A DNA stretch of 62,051 nucleotides. It comes from Nocardia ninae NBRC 108245 (GTDB lineage Bacteria; Actinomycetota; Actinomycetes; Mycobacteriales; Mycobacteriaceae). The notes under the pieces were generated by a model. It did not search any database. It saw nothing but the letters and a program-made list of their open reading frames with translations, and was not told where the DNA came from. The position numbers and the translations under genes are program-made. Below are positions 18,401-25,282 of the stretch, in pieces. Within the stretch, counting starts at the first letter, position 1. Each line of letters opens with the position of its first letter. The stretch spans positions 1-62,051 of the forward strand of contig NZ_BJXA01000053.1 in the NCBI RefSeq assembly GCF_007990755.1, written 5' to 3'.

Positions 18401-18839
18401 TCGCGAAACCCTCTACAGCAGAGGCAATCTCGCGTCGCTCCGGGCACGCGGTGGCGACTCGGCCGGTGCGATCGCGGAGGCCGAGCGGGTCCTCGCCGAT
18501 CAGCTGCGCGTCCTGGGCCCGGACCACCCCGACGTGCTGGTCACGCGCACCAATCTTGTGTCGTATCGGGAGCGGTCGGGCGACGTGCAGCGCGCTGTGC
18601 ACGACGCCGAGCAACTGCTCGCCGACCGCCTCCGGGTACTCGGCCCTGACCATCCGGACACGCTGCTCACCCGCAACAACCTCGCCGCCTATCGCGCGCA
18701 CGCCGGCGATATCGCGGGCGCGGTAGCCGACTTCGCGCGCCTGCTCACCGACCGGGAGCGGGTGTTGGGCGCTGATCATCGGGACACCGAGGTGACCCGA
18801 AATCACCTGGCGCACTGGCGCTCCCGACTCCGTGAATAG
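15444..18839 (+). CDS. Caspase-like / STAND NTPase / TPR protein (second of tandem pair)
   Basis: This 1131-residue paralogue of the upstream protein keeps colinear landmarks: His82 in AFIGHG, Cys133 in VLVDACETEQG, Walker A GPPGAGKST at 285-293 and Walker B ITLVLDGLD. It differs after the NTPase, where a low-complexity linker of about 65 residues (Pro/Ser/Thr then Asp/Glu-rich) replaces a shorter segment. It also differs in the sensor end, which has nine full 42-residue TPR-like repeats plus a partial one. The repeats are less uniform than in the first copy. Start chosen by identity with the first protein (MGGRLALVVGSECAALGEL); no ribosome site is visible. The pair probably arose by duplication, and the sensing regions then diverged. 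Confidence 0.85.
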   Translation: MGGRLALVVGSECAALGELGFTDRLAADLYARLRESGGWGSATEVDGPVLDPTAGELVTAIDAAFDRASEQRATLLVAFIGHGTATNSGDFYLMARDSPVVPRSDNAFHLTQGIRERLNTSALDGLIVLVDACETEQGVRGAARLWTGPLARSAGRMELLVAAGDGPAYAGCFTRTMLSTFGAGLPLRGENLLPYDLVDPVARGCALQQPLHLSFTAGTVSTSPGGDAGLWLVPNAARRRDALTGRPAAGVVDQLTRRLLFTDTMRECLADVIDAGGQRLRAVVGPPGAGKSTLMALLIRPSVVDGLAIAPEYVTAAVFLTASSSLESVAEELSAQLAERVPGYVEALRAAQEHAEAAESDVFDICVRRPLAAVSRPGSRITLVLDGLDQPEAGSRKLLVAAVAELTGCDDLRHVRVIAAIRKGSGTDRHPALAHMHRVALPEPTAADIAALVQAGWRELVPVAPTSSTDAPTGLGAPAKSPSGTVPTPQGLPPWLEETSSSDDGPVWGTPQPDIAEDEDEAVRAPEAGGWLLARLQSEVLPSLSGRSVSVGTELEAVVAQRVRTAMYTAGSAAAGSIGPMLAILVAAGAGPVLPIELLESAMSSFREDITSVRIRDITVSLGALLTRSNPGTTQESLGIAHNALLPALTAQFEWFDVAMKDAHRAIIAATMRCASARAVEYARGSTARHYLECGDSGRALAYLTTLETPRAADNRDLWAAWLPSIEAVVGAVHPDALQAREYLALRRAESGDLPGAIAEYTRLLDDQLTILGPDHPNTFTTRHHLAVCRGESGDAADAAAELTRVLADRRRVLGADHAATLATRNRLISLKALRGDLSGAIAEARQLLDDQRRILGSDHPDTMATRSNLAGYLSQNGDSAGAITELSELLTDQREVLGPDDSRVRLTRAKLATVRARDGDIAGAIAAAETVLAEQLRLHGPDDPSVLRTRTNLAAYRAQAGDLARATAELEDVVADRMRVQGRGHRETLYSRGNLASLRARGGDSAGAIAEAERVLADQLRVLGPDHPDVLVTRTNLVSYRERSGDVQRAVHDAEQLLADRLRVLGPDHPDTLLTRNNLAAYRAHAGDIAGAVADFARLLTDRERVLGADHRDTEVTRNHLAHWRSRLRE

Positions 18840-18916
18840 CCGGCGCTGCAGACTCCGTGAATGTCCGGCGCTCCCGAATTCGGGACTAGTGGGCACTCCC
18901 GACTTCGCGAGTAGTG
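18817..18916 (+). repeat. Four tandem 25-bp degenerate repeats across a stop codon
   Basis: Units at 18817-18841, 18842-18866, 18867-18891 and 18892-18916 each begin GGCGCT or GGCACT and share the core CCCGACTCCGTGAATAG-like sequence. The first unit contains the last codons and stop of the second caspase-STAND gene, and the other three lie downstream. Confidence 0.7.
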
Positions 18917-19136
18917 GGCGTCAGTGGAACTAGGTGTCGATGGGCAGCGTCAGCTCACAAGCTCGGGGTTGTCGTGCCCGTGTCGGTGCGCCCGCCAACA
19001 CAACGCAGCCGTCTTCGCGGGGACATGCCATCGATGCGAGCGGCGTAGTTACCGCAGCTCGCGCGCGAGCCGGGTTCGCGCCGACCGCCACGTAGTAGTT
19101 TCCGGCGGCGCGGGCCGTGCGATGTGAGCGGCGTAG
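18917..19136. other. Gap without a supported gene
   Basis: A short open frame on the plus strand here has poor codon bias and no ribosome site. CGCGCGAG/GCGTAGTYAC-like words recur, but I see no convincing feature. Confidence 0.4.
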
Positions 19137-19535
19137 TCACAGTAGATCCCGCGCGAATCGGGTCGCGCCGACCGCCATGTAGCTGCCGGTGAGGGCGGTC
19201 ATGGCGACGGCGGTTGGGCGGGGGACGTCGCCGCGAGCAACATGGGCGGCCCCGTGCGTGGTGTCGATGATGTCGACCATCAGGGCGATGCGTTGCCAGC
19301 GCGGCCGTTCCTCGGCGGGGGCCGTGAGGTAGCCGACGCCGAGCGCGATGGCCCGTGCACCGAAGATGCGGGTCATGTAGGTGAGCTCAGGCGTCGAGCG
19401 GATGCCGAAGGCGGCGCTCAGTTTTCGTGGCAGGGCGATGGCCGCGGCGCCCAAGACGATTCGACCGACGGCCAGGCCGCGTAGTGGACCGGCCAGCGGT
19501 GAGCAGGTCGGCGTGGTGTTCGTTGCCATGCACAC
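19137..19535 (-). CDS. Small four-TM membrane protein, DUF4267-like
   Basis: The protein has about 132 residues, with four hydrophobic segments: LRGLAVGRIVLGAAAIALP, ARAIALGVGYLTAP, IALMVDIIDTTHGAAHVARG and AMTALTGSYMAVGATRFA. This pattern resembles DUF4267-type small membrane proteins; the match is by memory and not firm. The ATG two codons in (19529) is equally possible as start. It lies downstream of the ABC ATPase gene but is read in the same direction with a 64-base gap, so it could belong to the Mg-responsive transcript. Confidence 0.6.
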   Translation of the reverse strand: MCMATNTTPTCSPLAGPLRGLAVGRIVLGAAAIALPRKLSAAFGIRSTPELTYMTRIFGARAIALGVGYLTAPAEERPRWQRIALMVDIIDTTHGAAHVARGDVPRPTAVAMTALTGSYMAVGATRFARDLL

Positions 19536-19599
19536 GAGGGTCCCCGAAAGACCATGCGGGGTCGATTACCTGGGAGGTAATCGACCCCTGGTCGGACCG

Positions 19600-20946
19600 C
19601 TACGAAGTCCACTTCCCGCGCACGCCCGCGAATACCTGCGCCGCCGGATCCGCGGTGATCTTGTCGGAATCGGTGTCGTAGTCGTACAACTCGGCGTACC
19701 GCCCCCAGTCGATGGCGATGTCGAGTTGCCTGCGCGCGTCTTCCGGACCGAACCCGCGGCGGAGCAGGTCGAGGAAGAACCCGGCGCGGAGGTTACCGTC
19801 CGCGCTACCGGCCAGACCTTTGCAGATGGTGCGGACCAAAGGCGCGCGGTGCCGGGCCTGTTCGGCGAAGATGCGCTTGCTCTCCTGGATGTCGGCGGTG
19901 GTGAAGCGGGAGCCGATGTCGGTGAGCAGCACGTCGCCGTCCTCGACGGTGATCAGGCCGAGCATCTCGGCGGCGTCGACCAGCGGCAGCAGGTCGTCGA
20001 TCTCGAAGTTGAGTTCGTCGGCGATGTCGGGCAGGTCGGCGCGGCCACCGTTGGCGTAGACGAGCTCGACCAGACCGGCCAGCCCACCGACGGACGCGTC
20101 GGGCAGCGGCTGCGCGGTCGGCGTGGCCTTATCCGGTTCGGCGACAACGGGTTCGGTGTCACGCCCGGTGAGCAGGCCGTAGATCTGATCGACCATGGCC
20201 TCGAACCACGGTGCGCGCCGATCACGCGGGCGCGGTTGCGACACTTGAATTTCGGCGATGATGCGACCTGGATTGGACCCGAGGACGAGCACGCGGTCGG
20301 CCAGCTGCACGGCCTCCTCGATGTTGTGGGTGACGACGCAGATCGCCTTGGTCGGGAAACCCTCGGTGGCCCAGAGGTTCACCAACTCGGTGCGCAGGTT
20401 CTCCGCGGTGAGCACGTCGAGCGCCGAGAACGGCTCGTCCATCAGCAGCAGATCCGGTTCGAGCACGAGCGCACGGGCGAAGCCGACGCGCTGGCGCATC
20501 CCGCCGGAAAGTTCCTTGGGATAGGCGGATTCGAAGCCGTCCAGGCCGATCATGTCGATGGCGGCGAGCGCGCGCTGCTGCCGCTCGGCGGGCGGCACGT
20601 TGCGCGCGGCCAGGCCGAGCTCGACATTGTCCTGCACGGTGAGCCACGGCATCAGTGCGAACGACTGGAACACCAGCGCGGCACCGGGATTGCTGCCGTT
20701 GAGCGGTGTGCCGCGGTAGGTCACCTCGCCGTCGGACGGCGCGATGAGCCCGGCGATGATGCGCAGCAGCGTGGACTTGCCGGAGCCGGACCGGCCGAGC
20801 AGGGCGACGATCTCGCCGCTGCGCAGTTGCAGATCGATGCCGTCGAGCACCCGCAACTCGTCGCCTGCGGCGCCGATGAATCGCTTGCCGACGCCCGAGA
20901 TGTCCAGCAGCACAGCGCGGTCGGCCTCGGTGGTGGTCACGGTCAT
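19600..20946 (-). CDS. ABC transporter ATPase with AAA-associated C-terminal domain
   Basis: The 448 residues include an ABC ATPase domain with Walker [10 protein letters not shown] at 51-59, Q-loop [10 protein letters not shown], signature LSGGMRQR at 146-153, Walker B LLLMDEP at 166-172 and His in VTHNIEEAV. It is most like the nitrate/sulfonate/taurine ATPases. After residue 280 there is a second domain of about 150 residues of the AAA-associated type (winged-helix-like: [20 protein letters not shown]). It is 40 bases after the permease gene and is the third gene of the M-box operon. No substrate-binding protein is encoded nearby, so the substrate is unknown; anion transport is the family habit. 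Confidence 0.85.
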   Translation of the reverse strand: MTVTTTEADRAVLLDISGVGKRFIGAAGDELRVLDGIDLQLRSGEIVALLGRSGSGKSTLLRIIAGLIAPSDGEVTYRGTPLNGSNPGAALVFQSFALMPWLTVQDNVELGLAARNVPPAERQQRALAAIDMIGLDGFESAYPKELSGGMRQRVGFARALVLEPDLLLMDEPFSALDVLTAENLRTELVNLWATEGFPTKAICVVTHNIEEAVQLADRVLVLGSNPGRIIAEIQVSQPRPRDRRAPWFEAMVDQIYGLLTGRDTEPVVAEPDKATPTAQPLPDASVGGLAGLVELVYANGGRADLPDIADELNFEIDDLLPLVDAAEMLGLITVEDGDVLLTDIGSRFTTADIQESKRIFAEQARHRAPLVRTICKGLAGSADGNLRAGFFLDLLRRGFGPEDARRQLDIAIDWGRYAELYDYDTDSDKITADPAAQVFAGVRGKWTS

Positions 20947-20986
20947 GATCGATCTCCCGTCGAACTAGTGGAGCGGTAGCCGGTGG

Positions 20987-22723
20987 TCACAGCGAGTACC
21001 GCCGTTCGGCCAGTGCGTATAGCCGCCGCCAGAACAGCCGGTTGATGCCGACCACATAGATGCTCATGACCAGCACGCCGATCAGGATCCGTGGTGCGTC
21101 ACCGACTTTCGTTGCCTCGTGGATGTAGGAGCCGAGCCCGGCCGCGACCAGCGTGGTGGACCCATAGTCGACGACCTCCGAGACGATGGACGCGTTCCAC
21201 GCGCCACCGGCCGCGGTGATCCCGCCGGTCACATAGCTGGGGAAGATGGCGGGCAGAATCAGCCTGCGCCACCACACTGTTCGCGGTAGTTGCAGGTTGG
21301 CCGCGGCTTCGCGCAGATCGGTCGGCACCGCGCTCGCGCCCGCGATGACGTTGAACAGGATGTACCACTGCGCGCCGAGCGCCATCAGGATGGTGCCCGC
21401 CCAGTTCAGGCTGGCCCCGCTCCACACGAGCACCGCGGTGATGAAGGGGAACAGGAAGTTGGCCGGGAAGCTGGCCAGCACCTGCACCACCGGCTGCGCG
21501 AGCCGGGACACCCTGGGGTTCAACCCGATCCACACGCCGATGGGCACCCAGATCACGGTGGCGAACACCAGCAGTACCACGACCCGGAGCAAGGTGAGGA
21601 AGCCGAGCCCGAACGCGTGCCCGACTTCGCCGAAGCCTGCGGTGGATTCGATGTAACCGATCACGCGATACCCGCCGTAGGCGACTGCCGCGCCGACCAC
21701 CACGGCGAACGCCAGATCACCGGCCTTGCGCCGCACCGGCGAGGCGTGCAGCGGGTACTCGGCGAGCCCGAACACGCTCATCAGCCGATCCAACGGCGCT
21801 ACGAGCGGACCGAGTACCTTGCCGAGCAACAGCGGAATGTGCGAGCGCCGCAACAGATTCAGCACGACACTGCGCGGCGCCTCGGCGGCGCCGGTGTCCT
21901 CCACCCGGAACCGCTCGGCCCATGCCGTGAGCGGACGCCAGAACAGGAAGTTCACCCCGACTACCATCACGATCATCACCCCGATCGCGATGAACACCTT
22001 GCTCAGATCGCCGTCGCCGGTGGCCGTCGCAACATAGGACCCGATACCGGGCAGCGCGTATTCATGGTTGTTCACGCTGATCGCCTCGGACGCGACCAGG
22101 AAGAACCAGCCGCCGCCGAAGCTCATCATCCCGTTCCAGACCAGCGGGATCATGCCGCTCGGCACGTCGACCCGCCAGAACCGTTGCCAGCGGGACAGTC
22201 TCAGGTTGCGCGCGGCCTCGTCGAGCTCGCGCGGCTGCGCGGCCAGACTGTGGTAGAACGCGAACGCCATGTTCCAGGCCTGCGAGGTGAAGATCGCGAA
22301 GATGGCGGCGCTTTCGAGACCGAGCTCGGAGCCGGGGAACAGCGCGATGAACCCGGCGACGGTGATCGACAGGAACCCCAGGATCGGCACCGACTGCAGG
22401 ATGTCGAGCAGCGGAAGCAGGACCGTGCGGGCCCGCCGCAGCCGTGCCGCGGCGGTCGCGTAGACGAAGGTGAACAGGATCGACAGCCCGAGCGCGGCGA
22501 ACATCCGCAGCAGCGAGCGCGCCGCGTAGTAGGGCAGCTGTCCGGGATCGGTGGAGACGGTGGCGGGCGCGGCGGCCTGGTCGAACGGCACGTTCGCGCT
22601 CGCCGACACCCGCACGACCAACCAGATCAGCACCGCGGCTCCGACGAACACCACGACATCGGCGAACCGGTTGCGCGGCCGGTCCAGCGCGGTGCCCGCC
22701 GGGTAGGAACGAAGCAGCGTCAT
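20987..22723 (-). CDS. ABC permease, two permease domains fused in one chain
   Basis: The protein has 578 residues and about twelve membrane segments. Two copies of the inner-membrane permease domain occur in tandem, each with the cytoplasmic coupling motif: EAARNLRLSRWQRFWRVDVP at about 190 and EAAANLQLPRTVWWRRLILP at about 485. Fused permeases of this sort occur with the adjacent type of ATPase. The protein therefore supplies the whole transmembrane channel. It lies 73 bases after mgtC and is probably on the same transcript, which would place it under Mg2+ riboswitch control. Substrate unknown. Confidence 0.85.
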   Translation of the reverse strand: MTLLRSYPAGTALDRPRNRFADVVVFVGAAVLIWLVVRVSASANVPFDQAAAPATVSTDPGQLPYYAARSLLRMFAALGLSILFTFVYATAAARLRRARTVLLPLLDILQSVPILGFLSITVAGFIALFPGSELGLESAAIFAIFTSQAWNMAFAFYHSLAAQPRELDEAARNLRLSRWQRFWRVDVPSGMIPLVWNGMMSFGGGWFFLVASEAISVNNHEYALPGIGSYVATATGDGDLSKVFIAIGVMIVMVVGVNFLFWRPLTAWAERFRVEDTGAAEAPRSVVLNLLRRSHIPLLLGKVLGPLVAPLDRLMSVFGLAEYPLHASPVRRKAGDLAFAVVVGAAVAYGGYRVIGYIESTAGFGEVGHAFGLGFLTLLRVVVLLVFATVIWVPIGVWIGLNPRVSRLAQPVVQVLASFPANFLFPFITAVLVWSGASLNWAGTILMALGAQWYILFNVIAGASAVPTDLREAAANLQLPRTVWWRRLILPAIFPSYVTGGITAAGGAWNASIVSEVVDYGSTTLVAAGLGSYIHEATKVGDAPRILIGVLVMSIYVVGINRLFWRRLYALAERRYSL

Positions 22724-22796
22724 GCCTGCACCTCGCTAGCGCTCGGCTCCGGCATGCCACTAGGCGCTGCGTCCATGATTCGCTCGCTGCGCTCGC

Positions 22797-23513
22797 TCAT
22801 GCCTGCGGCCCCTTCACATCCGAGGTCGCGATGTGCCACCCGACGCTGGTCACCGACGGTTCCAGGCTGAGCCTGCTCACCGCCGTCTCCATCTGCCGGT
22901 CGTCGCGCTGGTCACCGAACAGTTCGGCCCGCACCTCGACCCGGCCCGGCGTGCCGGTGTTCGCGCTGGAGATCGAGATCAACTGGAAGTCGGTGCGGGT
23001 CAAGGCCTGCACCAGCAGGGCACGCACATGGGCTTCGTTGTCGTCGTTGGTGACCGCGACGAACTCGTAGGACGCAGGCTGTTCGTGTCCGGCCTCCGGC
23101 TGCTTGTCGACCGCGCGCCCCGCCGCCCGCAGCGCGACATTGACCACGATCACCGCGACCGTTCCCGCGGCCGCGGTACTGAACATGCCCGCCCCGGCGA
23201 GGGCGCCGACCGCCGCCGCACACCAGAGCGTGGCCGCGGTATTGAGGCCGCGCACATTGAGCCCGTCGCGGATGATCACGCCCGCGCCGAGGAAACCGAT
23301 GCCCGACACGATCTGGGCAGCCACCCGGGTCGGGTCGGCGGTGCCGCCGGAGAAGCCGTGCGCCGACAACAGCACGAACAGTGTGGCGCCCGCGGCGACG
23401 AGCGCGTTGGTGCGCAGGCCCGCCATCCGGGCCCGGTACTGCCGCTCGAAGCCGATGGCGGCGCCGAGGCCGACGCCGGCGAGCAGCCGGAGGATCATTT
23501 CCACTGTTGTCAT
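22797..23513 (-). CDS. mgtC: MgtC/SapB-family membrane protein
   Basis: The 238 residues begin with four to five membrane segments and the family signature: GAAIGFERQYRARMAGLRTN, then QIVSGIGFLGAGVI and GLNTAATLWCAAAVG. A C-terminal ACT-like cytoplasmic domain occupies about residues 150-235. MgtC proteins support growth in low Mg2+ and survival in macrophages, in enterobacteria by restraining the F1Fo ATPase. GGGAG lies eight bases before the ATG. The gene is preceded by a leader ORF and an M-box riboswitch, so expression should rise when Mg2+ is scarce. Confidence 0.9.
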   Translation of the reverse strand: MTTVEMILRLLAGVGLGAAIGFERQYRARMAGLRTNALVAAGATLFVLLSAHGFSGGTADPTRVAAQIVSGIGFLGAGVIIRDGLNVRGLNTAATLWCAAAVGALAGAGMFSTAAAGTVAVIVVNVALRAAGRAVDKQPEAGHEQPASYEFVAVTNDDNEAHVRALLVQALTRTDFQLISISSANTGTPGRVEVRAELFGDQRDDRQMETAVSRLSLEPSVTSVGWHIATSDVKGPQA

Positions 23514-23560
23514 GACCGCACTCCCTGAACAATCGTCAGCGCACCGTCGAGACCAGCAGG

Positions 23561-23653
23561 TTACGGGGTATTTCCCGAAACGAAATCGGCTGATGAGGTG
23601 TCACCGGGTGAATATTTGGCTAACGGGGGATACGGACTATTACCGCCGGGCAT
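23561..23653 (-). CDS. Proline-containing leader peptide of mgtC, 30 codons
   Basis: Between the M-box and mgtC is an ATG with a near-perfect Shine-Dalgarno (AGGAGGTGA, ending five bases before it) opening a 30-codon frame that ends TAA 47 bases before mgtC. The peptide has prolines at 2, 7, 9, 10, 16 and 30, with P-Y-P-P clustered early. It uses codons rare in this genome (TTA, AAA, AAT). By analogy with the Pro-rich MgtL/MgtP leaders of Salmonella, ribosome slowing at prolines could couple translation state to mgtC expression. The ORF and its ribosome site are seen; the regulatory role is inference. Confidence 0.6.
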   Translation of the reverse strand: MPGGNSPYPPLAKYSPGDTSSADFVSGNTP

Positions 23654-23733
23654 CCGGCTCACCTCCTTCGTCCATCAGCGCACGACGATATGCCGGGCTT
23701 CACGTATTTGATCGTTGCAGAGCGCAGCACGAA

Positions 23734-23920
23734 TGACCGATAAAAACGCCGGTCAGTACCCGTCCTCGTAAGACCTTTGGCACTTCACGGCGTAAACCCG
23801 GTGGGTCCGGGAGCCAATCGGGATCACCCCTTAAGCCGGGGAGATCTGTCCTGACCCGGGGCGTCTCTCGACGTTCGGGGTCGCTGGCCTGTTTCCGTGA
23901 AGGAGCCTCAGCGAACGATC
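23734..23920 (-). promoter_or_regulatory. M-box (ykoK leader) Mg2+ riboswitch
   Basis: Read on the minus strand, the leader contains TGAGGCTCCT (23910-23901), ACAGGCCAGCG, GTCGAGAGACGCC (near 23873-23860), GGGTCAG, CTTAAGGGGTGAT and GTGCCAAAG (23783-23775), in the order of the M-box consensus. A TGACC/GGTCA stem with T's in the loop (23734-23755) follows and may be the expression platform. M-box RNAs bind Mg2+ and lower downstream expression when it is plentiful. The downstream mgtC gene fits this exactly. Confidence 0.9.
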
Positions 23921-23937
23921 GGCACCTTGCGCTGGTC

Positions 23938-23966
23938 AGTAAACACCCGAATGGAAACATTGGCAA
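23938..23966 (-). promoter_or_regulatory. Promoter for the M-box/mgtC transcript
   Basis: On the minus strand TTGCCA (23966-23961), 17 bases and TTTACT (23943-23938) stand so that transcription would begin about ten bases before the M-box. Confidence 0.4.
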
Positions 23967-24021
23967 CCCAGATGTGAGCGCGGTCGCACCCGGGGTCGAA
24001 TCGTGTTGCGGCGAGGGCGAA

Positions 24022-24651
24022 TCAGGACCGGTAGAGCGAGCGGTACGCGGTGATCATCGCGACGCAGTGGTCGATGATCTCGTCGCGGGTGGCGCGCAGC
24101 GACCCGTTGAGCCACGCGGAGAACATGCCCGCGTTGCCGCTGGCCATGGTCACCGCGGCGAGCCTGCGTTTGACCGGGTCGTCGATGTGGGAGAAGAGGT
24201 GGTCCTGCATGAGCCGGGTGAACACCGGCATCACCGAGATGGTGGTCTGGCCGAGGCCGGTGCTGGAGTACGGCTCCACCAGGAACAGCCGGGACTTGCG
24301 CGGGTCGGCGAGCACCTTGTCGACCAGGATCCGGGCGAGCTCACGGTCGCGCGAGGGCTCGTCGGCCGCGGCGAACGCGGTCATCGGCTCCAGGAACTCC
24401 TCGGCCACCTGCCGGTAGAGCACGTCGAGCAGCTCGTCCCGGCTGGTGAAGCTCTCGTAGAAGTATCGGTCGGTGAGGTTGGCTCGGCGACAGACCGCGC
24501 GCATGGTCACCCCGCTGGCGCCCGCCTCGCCGATCAGATCGAGTGCGGCCTCGAGTAGCGCGCTGCGGCGGGCCTCCCTGCGCTCGGTGAGGGTCGTGCC
24601 GCCCCAGATCCGCGGGCCCGCGTCGTCGTCTGATTCCTGGGCTGATTGCAC
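24022..24651 (-). CDS. TetR-family transcriptional regulator
   Basis: The 209 residues carry an HTH in ERREARRSALLEAALDLIGE and TMRAVCRRANLTDRYFYESF, typical of TetR. The C-terminal domain is helical. The gene lies upstream of, and on the same strand as, the M-box transcript, with a possible M-box promoter just after its stop, so it is probably a separate unit. Target and ligand are not evident. Confidence 0.85.
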   Translation of the reverse strand: MQSAQESDDDAGPRIWGGTTLTERREARRSALLEAALDLIGEAGASGVTMRAVCRRANLTDRYFYESFTSRDELLDVLYRQVAEEFLEPMTAFAAADEPSRDRELARILVDKVLADPRKSRLFLVEPYSSTGLGQTTISVMPVFTRLMQDHLFSHIDDPVKRRLAAVTMASGNAGMFSAWLNGSLRATRDEIIDHCVAMITAYRSLYRS

Positions 24652-24759
24652 CGCACCAGACTAGTCCGCGGCGAGCCCGCCGACCCGCACCGCCCGACTT
24701 CGGGTCCTGCCGAAACGGATTCGGTACGCGGGTCGCCGGGCCTGCCTGCGGCGCGTCGA

Positions 24760-25167
24760 TCAGGGCAGGACGACGCAGACGGGACCGAGGTTGACCCCGT
24801 TGCCGACAGTGGCTGCGGTCGAGACGAACGCTCCCGAATTGTGCACCGCGTAGACGGTGTGATTGCCGGGGAGCAGCGGCGTCCACTTCGCGGTCACCGT
24901 GCCGGACGCGGGCACGGTGATCCAGCCGCCGGGGTCGAAGGTGCCGGTGGCGTCGAAGAAGCCGATGACGTCACCGGGGGTCGCGGTGGCCGTGGCGATG
25001 TAACTGCAGGTGGTGCCGAACGCGGTGGAACTGCCGAAACTCAGGCCGGGTGCCACGCCGACGGCGGTGACGGCGGCAGGCGCGGCGGGTGCGGTGAGCA
25101 CCAGGGCGGCGGTCATGGCACCGAAGGAGGTCAGTGCGGCGGCGACGGATTTCTTCGACCGGTACAT
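24760..25167 (-). CDS. Small secreted protein with Ig-like beta domain
   Basis: The 135 residues start with a Sec signal peptide (MYRSKKSVAAALTSFGAMTA, then an Ala/Pro-rich cleavage region near residue 32). The mature part of about 100 residues is all-beta, rich in Gly, Thr and Val, with GTVTAKWTPLLPGNHTVYAV resembling bacterial Ig-like repeats, and has two cysteines (TTCSYI, PVCVVLP) that could form a disulfide. No enzymatic motif is visible. It stands alone. Confidence 0.7.
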   Translation of the reverse strand: MYRSKKSVAAALTSFGAMTAALVLTAPAAPAAVTAVGVAPGLSFGSSTAFGTTCSYIATATATPGDVIGFFDATGTFDPGGWITVPASGTVTAKWTPLLPGNHTVYAVHNSGAFVSTAATVGNGVNLGPVCVVLP

Positions 25168-25282
25168 GAGGAATCTTCTCTCTCGGGCGTGAAATGGAGA
25201 CGGCGCGGGCGTCCGCGCTCTCGAGTAGTCTCCGCGCGTCGCGAAAGAGACACGCCCGTAATGGCCGGATGACTCGCGCGCG

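Noticed and set aside
12294-18839. The 126-bp DNA repeats as a CRISPR array or minisatellite
   Set aside because: They are in frame and encode regular 42-residue TPR-like units within long genes.
18924-19127. A 67-codon frame after the caspase-STAND genes
   Set aside because: It has an Arg/Cys-rich random composition and no ribosome site.
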